A DNA stretch of 59,812 nt, taken from assembly GCA_026709265.1 (NCBI GenBank), contig JAPOTI010000050.1, positions 1-59,812 of the forward strand, read 5' to 3'. The position numbers and the translations under genes are program-made. The notes beneath the pieces were generated by a model. The model was not told where the DNA came from. It ran no database searches and saw only the letters and a list, made by a program, of their open reading frames with translations. Source of the stretch: Paracoccaceae bacterium (GTDB lineage: Bacteria > Pseudomonadota > Alphaproteobacteria > Rhodobacterales > Rhodobacteraceae). Shown here in pieces: positions 45,382 to 54,526 of this stretch; the first letter of the stretch is position 1, and each line of letters opens with the position of its first letter.

Positions 45382-46653
45382 ATGACCAACCACGTCAACC
45401 GAGCGACACAGAATGCGTTGATCACTCCGGTTCTCGTCGCCGGATGTGCCATTATTCTTGTCAGTTTTGCAATCCGCGCGAGCTTTGGTGTGTTCCAGAT
45501 TCCGATCGCCGATGAATTCGGTTGGGCCCGCGCTGAATTTTCCCTGGCCCTCGCCATTCAGAATCTTGCCTGGGGGATCGGCCAACCACTGTTTGGTGCT
45601 TTCGCCGAACGGATTGGCGACCGTGCGGCGATCATCGTCGGGACCTTGTTTTACGTCGTGGGTCTGGTTCTCAGCAGTTTCGCCACGTCGCCGGAAGCGC
45701 ATCAGTTTCTTGAATTCCTGATTGGCCTGGGCATCGCAGGTACGGGATTTGGCGTCATCCTTGCAATCGTCGGGCGCGCCACTTCAGACGAGAATCGTTC
45801 ACTTGCACTGGGGATTGCCACTGCGGCGGGATCCGGTGGACAGGTTGTTGGACCGCCAGCGGCTGAATGGCTGTTGACATTGATTTCCTGGCAATCGGTT
45901 TTTGTTGTTTTTGCGATTGCGGTGGTTGCGGTTCTCGCAGTTTTGCCGCTGATCCGTGCGCCTGTCCCTGCCAGCCGGCAGCAATTAGAAGACAGTATGG
46001 GCGATATCATACTCGGCGCCTTTCGTGACCCCTCCTTTACGCTGCTATTTGCCGGGTTTTTTTCCTGTGGATACCAATTGGCCTTCATCACGGCCCATTT
46101 CCCGGCCTTCGTGACAGAAATGTGTGCGGCGATCTCACCCGCCGGGTTCTTGCACACCGTTGGCGTCACCAGCACATCGGCACTTGGTGCGGTTGCCATT
46201 GCGGTGATTGGCCTGGCCAATATCGTCGGCACGATTCTCGCGGGATGGTTGGGAAAATACTACAGCAAGAAGTATCTTCTCGCATGGATCTATGCCGGTC
46301 GGACCGTGGCGGCGGCGGTATTCATCCTGATGCCCATCACACCGATGTCCGTGTTGGTTTTTTCCGTCGTGATGGGGGCATTGTGGCTGGCGACCGTACC
46401 ACTCACAAGCGGTCTCGTCGCCCATATCTATGGCTTGCGCTACATGGGCACCCTGTACGGCGTTATTTTCTTCTCACACCAGCTCGGAGGTTTTGCCGGC
46501 GTATGGCTCGGCGGTTTGCTCTATGACCAATACGGCAATTATGATTTGGTCTGGTGGATTGGTGTGGGTGTCGGGGCTTTTTCTGCACTGGTCCACCTGC
46601 CAGTGAAAGAGACGCCGCTCACGATGCGCCAGCGGGCCAGCCGCGCGCTGTAG
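45382..46653 (+). CDS. MFS transporter (monocarboxylate/OFA-like)
   Basis: 423 residues with 12 predicted membrane helices. Helices 1-3 and the loop AFAERIGDRAAIIVG (motif A, G-x-x-x-D/E-R-x-G-R/D) are MFS signatures; the first helix sequence RASFGVFQIPIADEFGW is typical of the OFA/monocarboxylate group. Substrate unknown, perhaps an organic acid. Single gene on the + strand; the following region is accessory. Confidence 0.85.
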   Translation: MTNHVNRATQNALITPVLVAGCAIILVSFAIRASFGVFQIPIADEFGWARAEFSLALAIQNLAWGIGQPLFGAFAERIGDRAAIIVGTLFYVVGLVLSSFATSPEAHQFLEFLIGLGIAGTGFGVILAIVGRATSDENRSLALGIATAAGSGGQVVGPPAAEWLLTLISWQSVFVVFAIAVVAVLAVLPLIRAPVPASRQQLEDSMGDIILGAFRDPSFTLLFAGFFSCGYQLAFITAHFPAFVTEMCAAISPAGFLHTVGVTSTSALGAVAIAVIGLANIVGTILAGWLGKYYSKKYLLAWIYAGRTVAAAVFILMPITPMSVLVFSVVMGALWLATVPLTSGLVAHIYGLRYMGTLYGVIFFSHQLGGFAGVWLGGLLYDQYGNYDLVWWIGVGVGAFSALVHLPVKETPLTMRQRASRAL

Positions 46654-46963
46654 CCGGAACTCGCGATCCAGTTCTCTGACTCTGCGGGCTTGAACATGGC
46701 GCTGCAGACTCAGGTCTTATCTTCTGGTCTATGGGTGATTATTGCGCGGTTCAATGGCCATTTACCGGCTACAGTGCGCGGCTGGCCCGCTTTCAAACCG
46801 AGATGCCGATCACCCTGGTCGACCTTCCAGAACTTCCGGGGTTCTTTTCGAGCGCGCCTCGGCGGCATCTTCAGGGCCTGTCGTTTCTGCACCTCAGGAG
46901 ATGGAGGTTTCTTGGAAGCATTGGGTCCGCGTCGTCGCAATCCGGAAGAACCACATACCGCCG
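46654..46963. other. Intergenic region between MFS and PIN genes
   Basis: 310 bases, no recognised gene. Convergent ends of the MFS gene and the PIN-ImmA operon; no clear terminator hairpin was found. Confidence 0.35.
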
Positions 46964-47467
46964 CTATCGCACCCGACGCAGCAAGTTGTCGATGAGATGA
47001 TTTGGCAAGAAGACCGCTTTGTCGTCCCGCCAGAGCGTCAACGCCGTTTCGAGCAGCTTGGGATCGCATAGATTGTCCCTCAGCAGTTGATCGACCACCC
47101 ACAGAACGCCATGCGCGATGATCCCGTTGTCCTGAGCAGCACGCCGCAGCAAACGGTCTCCGGTGAGCAGGATGGCCTCCGCATGTACCTGTGCCGTCAC
47201 GAGACAAAAGCAATCGTTTGCCGAAAGGCACCCGTGCCGCTTCTTGATGTCGAATGCTTGACCAACCTCGGCGGGCGAAAGGCCATATGTCGCCATGCCG
47301 CTGCTGTCGAGAAGTGCCCATTCCTGAGGCGTGAAATCCAGAATCTCGCTGGCGCGCACGGGAAGTGGTACGATGAACTCGTAGGGTAGGGCGCATAGGA
47401 CATGCAATAACCGACCCTTCCGAAGATCGATCAAGCAACTGGCATCGTTGACGATCACGCGGGTCAC
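46964..47467 (-). CDS. PIN-domain-like protein (probable toxin or RNase)
   Basis: 167 residues. Starts with the PIN-type strand VIVNDASCLIDLRKG (first acidic Asp in NDAS), has the helix and acidic pair LSANDCFCLVTAQ, and the strand ILLTGDRLLRRAA with the TGD that supplies the third acidic residue. PIN domains are metal-dependent RNases, often toxins. It follows the XRE-ImmA gene by eight bases on the same strand, a pairing proposed as a toxin-antitoxin type. Confidence 0.75.
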   Translation of the reverse strand: MTRVIVNDASCLIDLRKGRLLHVLCALPYEFIVPLPVRASEILDFTPQEWALLDSSGMATYGLSPAEVGQAFDIKKRHGCLSANDCFCLVTAQVHAEAILLTGDRLLRRAAQDNGIIAHGVLWVVDQLLRDNLCDPKLLETALTLWRDDKAVFLPNHLIDNLLRRVR

Positions 47468-47475
47468 AAGACGGG

Positions 47476-48546
47476 CTATCCCCTGATGTTCTCTTCGACA
47501 GTGGATAGCAAGAGGTGCAGCATCTGAGCTGCGCGTACCGGCGAGATCAGCTCCTCACCAAGCGCTCGCCAGACCAGGCGTTCAAAACGCTGCGGATGCT
47601 CAAAGGCGCCGAACCCTTCGTCATCCCGTATCTCGTCCGGCTCGCTGGTTCGCCAGCGCCGCGCATAGTTCCGAAACGCGTAGTCGATCATCGACTGGGG
47701 CAAGATGCCAACCTGTCCGAGGCGTATCAGCATCGCGGTAGCCGACACGCCATAGAGCCGCTTCAGCCGCATGATTTCCATATAGGTCATGCCGCTGCGC
47801 GAGGGACCGGCCTCCTCGATCAGGTGATCGGTGGGTATCAGGAACGCACCGGCGAAACGGTTCATCGCCTTCTCGAGCTTAATCGCCGAGTTTCCGGTCG
47901 CCCGAATGACACGGTGTGCCAGCTCATGGGCCAGATTGAACCGCCTGCGCTCGACATTGGTACGACTTGAAACCACCACGACATCGATGGAACTTCTGCC
48001 CTCGCTGCGACGTACCTCGCAGGCCAACGCCTCGAAACGCGCGGCGAAATCGGCCTCGATGACCTTGATGCCCTTGCCCTCGAGCAGCCTCGACATGCTG
48101 GGAATTGGGTCGCTCCCGAGCTTCCAGTACTTTCGTAGCTTGCGCGCGAGCCTGTCTAGCGACTCGTAGCTCTCGACGACATCGGTTACGAGATCGCCGA
48201 AAGGATCATCCGGCGGTGCGATCTCCAAGATGTTCTCGATCGCGAGGTAGTCCTCCAGCCCTTCTATGACGATGGCTTCCGCATGAACACGGTCCCTCGC
48301 GGAGATGCTGGAATGCTTGCGGAATTCGACACCGACCAGTTCCTCGACCTGTCCTCCCATCAGGAAATCGAGCGACACACCCAGTGCTTTGCTCAGGCCG
48401 ACCAGCACCGAGGAAGACGGGTTCATCTTGTCCGCCTCGTATTTGCTGATCGCTTGCGCAGTGATCTTTGGCGAGGTGCGGTCCGCAAGACCCCGCATCG
48501 ACAAACCCGCTTTCTTGCGGGCCAGTCGCAATCGTTGTCCAAACAT
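47476..48546 (-). CDS. XRE-family regulator fused to ImmA/IrrE metallopeptidase
   Basis: 356 residues from the ATG seven bases after GGGAG (20 more codons are open upstream). N-terminal helix-turn-helix (FGQRLRLARKKAGLSMRGL and AQAISKYEADKMNPSSS) is followed by the ImmA zinc peptidase: HELAH motif in NLAHELAHRVI and the downstream third ligand in EKAMNRFAGAFLIP. Such proteins act as self-repressing antitoxins or as stress/phage sensors that cleave partner regulators. First gene of the operon with the PIN gene. Three TTGATAAA half sites upstream are its likely operator. Confidence 0.88.
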   Translation of the reverse strand: MFGQRLRLARKKAGLSMRGLADRTSPKITAQAISKYEADKMNPSSSVLVGLSKALGVSLDFLMGGQVEELVGVEFRKHSSISARDRVHAEAIVIEGLEDYLAIENILEIAPPDDPFGDLVTDVVESYESLDRLARKLRKYWKLGSDPIPSMSRLLEGKGIKVIEADFAARFEALACEVRRSEGRSSIDVVVVSSRTNVERRRFNLAHELAHRVIRATGNSAIKLEKAMNRFAGAFLIPTDHLIEEAGPSRSGMTYMEIMRLKRLYGVSATAMLIRLGQVGILPQSMIDYAFRNYARRWRTSEPDEIRDDEGFGAFEHPQRFERLVWRALGEELISPVRAAQMLHLLLSTVEENIRG

Positions 48547-48569
48547 GGTTTGCTCCCGTGAAAACATCG

Positions 48570-48618
48570 GTTGATAAACAACATTTTTTATTGTATTTAT
48601 CAACACAAGATTGATAAA
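48570..48618. promoter_or_regulatory. Operator with three TTGATAAA half sites
   Basis: GTTGATAAA (48570-48578) and TTTATCAAC (48596-48604) form a nine-base inverted repeat with a 17-base AT-rich gap; a third half site TTGATAAA is at 48611-48618. It lies between the divergent ImmA and DUF2188 genes, so one protein, most likely the XRE domain, could control both. Confidence 0.7.
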
Positions 48619-48650
48619 TCGTCAAGGGAAAAAGGCACTTCGAGGTCAAA

Positions 48651-49055
48651 ATGATGAAGAAAAATCAGCATGTTGTCCCGCATAAGGATGGTTGGGGTGT
48701 GAAAGGTGCAGGCAATCAGAGGGCAACGTCCATCCACTCGACGCAGCAATTCGCAATCACCGAGGCGCGCGACATCGCCCGCAATCAGGGCTCGGAAATG
48801 CTGATCCACGGAACCAACGGTCGCATCCGCGAACGCAACATCTACGGCAAAGACCCCTTTCCTCCAGAAGGCTCAGCGATCCATGAAACGTATCCTGTGC
48901 ATCGATGGCGGTGGCATCAAAGGGACCCAATCGGCGGCTTTTCTGACCGGTTTGGAAGAAGACCTGGATCAACCGTTTGGCCGCTACTTCGACCTGATTG
49001 CAGGAACGTCAACCGGGGGTATTCTCGTGATCGACCTGGCACAAAGTCCCGTTGA
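48651..49055 (+). CDS. DUF2188-domain protein with read-through tail
   Basis: 134 residues (ATG at 48651 or the next codon). The first 76 residues are a complete DUF2188 domain: KNQHVVPHKDGWGVKGAGNQ, STQQFAITEARDIARNQG, EMLIHGTNGRIRERNIYGKDPFPPEG. The family usually ends there; here the frame continues into Arg-rich sequence that overlaps the patatin gene in another frame, suggesting loss of the normal stop. DUF2188 proteins are small and of unknown role, and often sit in defence islands. Confidence 0.75.
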   Translation: MMKKNQHVVPHKDGWGVKGAGNQRATSIHSTQQFAITEARDIARNQGSEMLIHGTNGRIRERNIYGKDPFPPEGSAIHETYPVHRWRWHQRDPIGGFSDRFGRRPGSTVWPLLRPDCRNVNRGYSRDRPGTKSR

Positions 49056-49074
49056 TAATTGCCTGGCTTCTTGA
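48883..49074 (+). pseudogene. Truncated patatin-like phospholipase (CapV-like)
   Basis: 63 residues: MKRILCIDGGGIKGTQSAAF carries the patatin oxyanion-hole motif GGGIKG, and LIAGTSTGGILV the G-x-S-x-G nucleophile. After that the sequence departs from the family and stops; the catalytic Asp (DGG) region is absent. CapV-type patatins are effectors of CBASS anti-phage systems and open with this same pattern. The break lies about 95 bases before repeat copy D. Probably a defence-gene remnant. Confidence 0.75.
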
Positions 49075-49432
49075 GTGTTTGGCGTGTCTTGTTGTTGGGA
49101 TCACACGCCGAAGGTGGCGGCACGCGCCGACGCGGCCAGTGACAAGATAACTGCTGATCGAACAGTCTTGACGCGCCACACACAAGCGGACTGACCCCGA
49201 ATGACAAAACCTGCGTGTGCCCGTCATGTGAGGAACCGACTGCGTCAATTGTCGCGGCCCGGGAGCGAGAGATACCGGGTGCTGCAGCGACGCTGTTGAG
49301 CCGTTCTCACCGATCTCATCATCATCGGTCAGGTCGAGCCGAACGGGTAAAAGCCCTTGATACAGGCCGCGCTAAACCTTAGTATAGATTGGTGGGAATA
49401 TGTTGCCCCGCTGTTGCGAAAGGCAAATCTTG
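49075..49432. other. Breakpoint region after the patatin fragment
   Basis: No gene. Includes repeat copy D (49169-49181). Its base composition is high GC up to about 49,350, then falls toward hspQ, where the conserved chromosome probably resumes. Confidence 0.4.
49169..49181 (-). repeat. Interspersed repeat copy D (13-base core)
   Basis: TGTGGCGCGTCAA on the minus strand. Only the core matches; beyond it the sequence differs from the other copies. Confidence 0.45.
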
Positions 49433-49759
49433 ATGTTGCGAGAAAAGGCTAAATTTGTTCTTGGACAGGTCGTCAAACATAAGATGTTTCCGATCCGCGG
49501 TGTCGTTGTCGATATTGATCCAAAATATTCGAATACCGACGAATGGTGGGAAGCGATTCCCAAAGAAATCCGGCCAAAGAAAGATCAGCCCTTCTACCAT
49601 CTCTTGGCAGAGAACAGTGATTCGCATTACGTGGCCTATGTTTCGGAGCAGAATCTCGTCATCGACACCTCAGGCGAACCTGTCGACCATCCTGAAATCG
49701 ACTTTTATTTCGGCAACCTTCGGAACGGCAAATACGAACTCGGGGTTAAGCCCAATTAG
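49433..49759 (+). CDS. hspQ: Heat shock protein HspQ (hemimethylated-DNA-binding domain)
   Basis: 108 residues from ATG with AAAGGC upstream. Family pattern: AKFVLGQVVKHKMFPIRGVV, VDIDPKYSNTDEWW, RPKKDQPFYHLLAEN and YVAYVSEQNLV. HspQ is a small cytoplasmic protein known to adjust Lon protease specificity and to bind hemimethylated oriC DNA. Full length. Single gene. Confidence 0.93.
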   Translation: MLREKAKFVLGQVVKHKMFPIRGVVVDIDPKYSNTDEWWEAIPKEIRPKKDQPFYHLLAENSDSHYVAYVSEQNLVIDTSGEPVDHPEIDFYFGNLRNGKYELGVKPN

Positions 49760-50000
49760 CTTGTCCCCGGCGTAACAGGTTACCAAGACATACCATTGGG
49801 CAATCTTCGTTTTTTTTTGGGATGATGGCCTTCCGACTCGCGTGGGAACTCGTGCACGCGGAACGCATGAATTCCGGTCACCATCTCATGCCGTGCCAGC
49901 GGGGCAGCGTCTCCAGGGTCGCATGATAAGGTGTGCCGGAGAACGTGACGAGACCGAGTACATGCCTTAATCGTATCACCTGATGGGTTTCAGCCTTCTG
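49760..50000. other. Convergent gap between hspQ and the first ggt gene
   Basis: Contains a run of nine T (about 49811-49819) that might belong to a terminator of hspQ, though no convincing stem precedes it. Confidence 0.3.
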
Positions 50001-51581
50001 TCAATAACCGATGGCGCAACCATCCTTGCGATGATCGGAAGCTCCTTGCAAGACACCATTGTCCGGGTTGATCCAGATCGCCTGGCCACCGCCAATCGGT
50101 GAATCGGGGACTTGGACATGATGTCCCATTCGTGCCAGACCCTCGACAACATCAGGTGAATAGCCGCGTTCCACCGAGAGGATACCGTTGTCGGGAAAGC
50201 TGCGGGGTCCGTCCAAAGCCTGTTGCGGGTCCATCCCATAATCAACGATATTGCTGATGAGACGGGCATGGCCAGCGGCCTGATACTGACCTCCCATGAC
50301 CCCAAATGGCATGAGAGTGGTCATGCCTTTTCTCAGGATAGCCGGAATGATCGTGTGGAGAGGGCGTTTTCTCCCGGCCAATTCATTGGGATGACCCTCT
50401 TCAAGGGTAAATCCGGCTCCACGATTCTGGAAATTGATGCCGAATTTTCGTGACGCCAGGCCAGAACCAAAGCTGTGAAAGATCGAATAGATCAGCGAGA
50501 CTGCCATGCGATCACGATCAACAACAATGACCAATACGGTATCGCGATGAATGGCTGCGGTCCGGCGGGGAAAATCGGCGGATGGATGATCTGGATCAAT
50601 GAGGGAGGCGAGTTTTTCTGCCGTCTCAATGGATAGCAAATGTTCAATTTTCCGGGTTGTATCGGGATCGGCAATGAAGCGATCGCGGGCATCATACGCA
50701 AGTTTGATCGCTTCGGTTTCAAGGTGGGTACGGTGCATTCCAAACGGCGCATCTTTGGGCATCCGGAGACTGCTGAGTATATTGGCCAACAGGATAGCCG
50801 TCGCCCCTTGCCCGTTTGGCGGACATTCATAAATGTCAAAACCGCCATATGATCCACGAATTGGCGGGGCATACGCGCATTCGGTGGCAGCAAAATCATC
50901 GGCAGTGTGGCAACCCCCGGCGCGGCGCAGGCTATGCACCATGTCATCGGTAACCTCACCCTCGTAGAAACCTTCTCTCCCGGATTTGAGGATACGACGC
51001 AGCACCTCAGCCTGGCCCGGAGCACGAAACAGGCTGCCAACGCTTGGCGGCTTGCCGTCAAACAGAAAATGCCGCTGTCCATCTGCCTGCAAGATTCCGG
51101 CACTCCGTTGCCAATCAAAGCGGACGCGCGGACTGACCGGCACCCCCTCTTCGGCATATTTGATCGCGGGTGCCAGACTTGCAGCGAGACCCTTGCGTCC
51201 ATAATCGACGGACATCCGGCAAAAGGCATCAACCGCCCCGGGTATGGTCACGGCATCTGCAGAATATTCCGGAATCCGGATCATTCCCTGGTCGCGCAGA
51301 CGTGCACTTGAAGCACCTGACGGCGCACGTCCGGATCCATTGAGCGCAATGATCTCATGGCTGTTGGGCGGTTGAATCAAGGCAAACAGATCACCGCCCA
51401 ATCCGGTTGATTGCGGCTCGCACAGGCCAAGAAGAACGGCCGCTCCGATCGCGGCATCAACCGCGTTACCGCCATCTTCAAGGATACGCACGGCGGTGCG
51501 CGCCGCAAGCGGATGGGATGTCGTGCAAATCCCGTTGGCGGCAAAGACTTGCGAACGACCGGGCAACTGGAAGTCGCGCAT
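50001..51581 (-). CDS. Gamma-glutamyltransferase-family enzyme (first copy)
   Basis: 526 residues, no signal peptide. N-terminal large subunit begins with GICTTSHPLAARTAVRIL and GGNAVDAAIGAAVLLGLCEPQSTGLGGD. The autoprocessing and catalytic Thr is in HRDTVLVIVVDRDRMAVS (family D-T-V), followed by GFGSG-like FGSGLAS and PLHTIIPAI, MGGQYQAAGH. It belongs to the cytoplasmic GGT/acylase-like (YwrD-type) branch, which hydrolyses gamma-glutamyl or related amide bonds. A second, divergent copy lies 4.3 kb away at 55891. Confidence 0.9.
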   Translation of the reverse strand: MRDFQLPGRSQVFAANGICTTSHPLAARTAVRILEDGGNAVDAAIGAAVLLGLCEPQSTGLGGDLFALIQPPNSHEIIALNGSGRAPSGASSARLRDQGMIRIPEYSADAVTIPGAVDAFCRMSVDYGRKGLAASLAPAIKYAEEGVPVSPRVRFDWQRSAGILQADGQRHFLFDGKPPSVGSLFRAPGQAEVLRRILKSGREGFYEGEVTDDMVHSLRRAGGCHTADDFAATECAYAPPIRGSYGGFDIYECPPNGQGATAILLANILSSLRMPKDAPFGMHRTHLETEAIKLAYDARDRFIADPDTTRKIEHLLSIETAEKLASLIDPDHPSADFPRRTAAIHRDTVLVIVVDRDRMAVSLIYSIFHSFGSGLASRKFGINFQNRGAGFTLEEGHPNELAGRKRPLHTIIPAILRKGMTTLMPFGVMGGQYQAAGHARLISNIVDYGMDPQQALDGPRSFPDNGILSVERGYSPDVVEGLARMGHHVQVPDSPIGGGQAIWINPDNGVLQGASDHRKDGCAIGY

Positions 51582-51847
51582 TCAAATCTCCTTGACAGAA
51601 AACCAAGCGTGTCTGTTATCAATGATTTGTGGTGCAATCTGAAGCGGCCAATATTGGCTTCTGAAAAGCGATCATTGATTCTGAACAGGGATAGCGGGCA
51701 GACCCTGAAATATATGGCCAATGCCCATGGCTGCATGCAACCACCATCCAGGCGTGAGAAGGGGCCAGACTGCGGAACGGAATTTCGGATCCCGGTCTTC
51801 TGCAGAATTTGCTTGCGCTTCCTGTGATCTCGAGTCAGAATGATCTT
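51582..51847. other. Divergent intergenic region
   Basis: Separates the minus-strand ggt gene from DUF2794. Nothing recognised beyond a possible TTG start at 51809 for DUF2794. Confidence 0.35.
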
Positions 51848-52201
51848 ATGAAGGTTCACGAACTCCGTGTATTCAACCACCGACAGGGTGCTGAATTACC
51901 CGTTCAGACGAGCTTCATGAAAGATGAGCTTGATGTCATCCTGACGACTTACAGCCAAATGGTCGCGGCCGGATACTGGCGCGACTATGGGATCTCACAT
52001 TTGCCCCGTGCTGCAGTCTTTTCGGTGTTTCGACATGCAGCGGAACATCCACTCTATCGCATCGAAAAACAACCTCAACTTCGTAAACAGCAGGCGATGT
52101 ATCAGATTGTCGGTCTGGACGGGCGTATTTTCCGCCGTGGAAATGATCTGCGGCAGGTGATGCGGTTCTTCGAACGCAAATTGTTGCGCATCGCTTCCTG
52201 A
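51848..52201 (+). CDS. DUF2794 protein
   Basis: 117 residues from ATG; a TTG at 51809 would add 13. Conserved block: FMKDELDVILTTYSQMVAAGYWRDYGI, PRAAVFSVFRHAAEHPLYRIEK and LRQVMRFFERKL. DUF2794 is a small cytoplasmic family restricted, as far as I know, to Alphaproteobacteria, with no known role. Useful as a taxonomic marker for the window. Confidence 0.88.
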   Translation: MKVHELRVFNHRQGAELPVQTSFMKDELDVILTTYSQMVAAGYWRDYGISHLPRAAVFSVFRHAAEHPLYRIEKQPQLRKQQAMYQIVGLDGRIFRRGNDLRQVMRFFERKLLRIAS

Positions 52202-52282
52202 ATATCTGATCCAAATCGGGTTCTGCATCGGTTGCGGCAGAAATTGAAAACCTGACGAATCGTCGGAGATCACAGGCCGATA

Positions 52283-53116
52283 TTATGAATGGTGCGGCAG
52301 CCGGGCGACGCCAAGGAATTTGTCATTGCTTGAAGTCTCGATTCTCTGCTTGACAGTTGCAAGGGGTTCCCGAACCACCTGCATATGATGGGCAGTTGCG
52401 TGAATCAGCATATCATCCGTGTCGACAATACCCACATGACCCTCCCAGAAAGCATAATTTCCGGCTGCAATTGCGCGCGCAGCAGGATTCTCGATCATCC
52501 ATTGCCACTGCATATCGGAATCCCGGGGACAGGCATATCCGGCAGCCAGAAGCGTCATTTGAACCAATCCGGAACAGTCAATTCCCAAGGGCCCGTTACC
52601 GCCCCACAAATAGGATAAACCCAGAAATTGCCGCGACAATGTCACTGGGCAGAGGCTGGTGTCGGAGAGACGGCGCAGATGCGGTTGAGGGACATATCCG
52701 CCACCGCGGATTTCCATAAAGTTGCTGACGTCCTGACCGCAGACGAGCACCGCACCGAAAGGAAACCAGCCTGTTGGACGCGACTTGATGTCAGGTTCAT
52801 CATAGACCGAGGTCGAGAGACACATCACCCGATGCGTTGGGCTGACGTCATCGGTCAACGATTCACGTCTGACATAGCCGACATATCGGTCGCGTTCGAC
52901 TTGGCCGAATGACCACCCCCGGTTTGATTCGAGAACACGGAACCGTTCCCCGAAAAGCAGTTGTGAACTGAGTTTCCCATCAGGCTCTGCGCAAATGTCG
53001 GCGACCGGGATTCGACAGGATGTCCATTCTCCCGGGGAGAAACGATCAGCGGTCACCTGACCGCGCAATTCCTCTGCGGCCACGCGTCCATTGGTCGGGG
53101 TAAGTCGCGGATCCAT
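52283..53116 (-). CDS. NlpC/P60 (C40) peptidase with SH3 domains
   Basis: 277 residues from ATG, whose last base starts the... upstream gene's stop (TGATG overlap). N-terminal bacterial SH3-type regions (VADICAEPDGKLSSQLLFGE, VRRESL) then the C40 catalytic domain: Cys in LGIDCSGLVQMT, His in WEGHVGIVDTDD and a further His in LIHATAHH. Cleaves peptidoglycan peptides (D-gamma-glutamyl-meso-diaminopimelate bonds) or other peptides. No signal peptide is obvious, so it may act in the cytoplasm on recycled muropeptides. Coupled to the M17 aminopeptidase upstream, a pair conserved in Alphaproteobacteria. Confidence 0.9.
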   Translation of the reverse strand: MDPRLTPTNGRVAAEELRGQVTADRFSPGEWTSCRIPVADICAEPDGKLSSQLLFGERFRVLESNRGWSFGQVERDRYVGYVRRESLTDDVSPTHRVMCLSTSVYDEPDIKSRPTGWFPFGAVLVCGQDVSNFMEIRGGGYVPQPHLRRLSDTSLCPVTLSRQFLGLSYLWGGNGPLGIDCSGLVQMTLLAAGYACPRDSDMQWQWMIENPAARAIAAGNYAFWEGHVGIVDTDDMLIHATAHHMQVVREPLATVKQRIETSSNDKFLGVARLPHHS

Positions 53117-54498
53117 CACAAATTCAAGGTTTCGGGTAAAGCATCAAGCAATGCACGCCAAGCCTGTCCGATCCCACCAACGGGGCGCCCAGGCCGCGGC
53201 TGGTTTTGCCAGCAATAGACATCAAAATGCGCCCAGCGAACCGGGCGATGCAGAAACTTGCGCAAAAACAATGCGGCCGTCATGGATCCGGCAAATCCAC
53301 TCTCGGCAGCATTCACACAGTCGGCGATTTTCGAGTTCAGCATCGATTCGTAACCGTCCCATAAAGGCATCCGCCAGAGCGGATCACGGACCCGCTGGGA
53401 TGACTGCAGAAGTCGTGATGCCAATTCGTCACAATCGGTGTAAAATGGGACGATATCGGTTCCCAGTGCAACCCGTGCCGCACCCGTCAGCGTCGCCAGG
53501 GTGACAAGAAGCTGAGACTCCTCTTCCTGCGCATAGTCAATCGCATCGGCGAGCACCAAGCGGCCTTCGGCATCGGTATTGGTGATTTCAACATGGCAAC
53601 CCGAACGCGCGGTGAGGATATCTCCAGGGCGCATGGCATTGCCCGCTATTGCATTCTCAACCGCTGGAATGAGTAACCGTAACCGGATCGGTAAATCCAG
53701 TCGCATGATTGTCTCTGCCAAGCCGATTCCCGTGGCCGCACCGCCCATATCCTTCTTCATGAAGCGCATGGCGCGATCGGGTTTGATATTCAGCCCACCC
53801 GTGTCAAAACACACGCCCTTGCCGATCACTGTGACCAACGGGCCGTGACCCCAGCGCAGATCCACGAGGCACGAATGCGCGCCAGCGGCACCGACCGCAT
53901 GGATGAGCGGAAACTCACTCTTCAGCCGTTCCTCTTCGATAACGTCCAGCTTCGCATCATATGTTTTGGCCAGTGACTCGATATGGTCCACAAGTCTAAA
54001 CGGGTCAAGACGAGATGCCGGCTGGTTGATCAGATCACGTGCCGTGAATTCACCGGCGGCGATCGCAAGAAGCCGGTTCCTGTCACAATCTGTGGGAAGC
54101 TCCAGCTGCGCTCTGCTGTTGTCGCTCTGCTGGTAATGATCAAACCGGTACTGCGCGAGCAGAGATGCAAGTGCCGCCTCGTTCTTCTCATCGATCGAGA
54201 AGTCACCGACCAGACGATAATTGCCGGGCGCAAGACGCTGCATCACCGATGCCAGGACGAACCGCGGTACGGGCTGTTTCCCATCTCTGGGGTCACCAAC
54301 CAGAACCGCGACAACCGCGCCGCTGGCGTCAGGTAAATTGATGACCTGCCCGGCTTCACATGTGAAGCCTGTTGATTTGACCCAGTTTGCCGCTGTCTCT
54401 CCCGCAAGCTCATTGACGCGATACAAGTCAGCGCGTGGCAGGACGTAAATGGGTATGGCATCTCCTCCCGCCGGTGCAAAATCCGGTATTTTCTGCAT
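53116..54498 (-). CDS. M17 (leucyl aminopeptidase-family) metallopeptidase
   Basis: 460 residues from the ATG eight bases after AAAGG, with AGGAGA further up (the frame is open 51 codons upstream, overlapping asd). C-terminal catalytic domain shows the two-metal site and signature: VIGKGVCFDTGGLNIKP, MKKDMGGAATGIG, and NTDAEGRLVLADA. N-terminal domain is of the variable PepB/LAP type. Cytoplasmic release of N-terminal residues from peptides. Starts 28 bases after asd ends and is followed at once by the NlpC/P60 gene, giving an asd-M17-C40 operon. Confidence 0.92.
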   Translation of the reverse strand: MQKIPDFAPAGGDAIPIYVLPRADLYRVNELAGETAANWVKSTGFTCEAGQVINLPDASGAVVAVLVGDPRDGKQPVPRFVLASVMQRLAPGNYRLVGDFSIDEKNEAALASLLAQYRFDHYQQSDNSRAQLELPTDCDRNRLLAIAAGEFTARDLINQPASRLDPFRLVDHIESLAKTYDAKLDVIEEERLKSEFPLIHAVGAAGAHSCLVDLRWGHGPLVTVIGKGVCFDTGGLNIKPDRAMRFMKKDMGGAATGIGLAETIMRLDLPIRLRLLIPAVENAIAGNAMRPGDILTARSGCHVEITNTDAEGRLVLADAIDYAQEEESQLLVTLATLTGAARVALGTDIVPFYTDCDELASRLLQSSQRVRDPLWRMPLWDGYESMLNSKIADCVNAAESGFAGSMTAALFLRKFLHRPVRWAHFDVYCWQNQPRPGRPVGGIGQAWRALLDALPETLNL

Positions 54499-54526
54499 AG
54501 GGTTGGCCTTTGTCTCCTGGGGCAGT

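Noticed and set aside
49811-49819. T-run after hspQ as a rho-independent terminator
   Set aside because: No convincing GC-rich stem directly before the T-run.
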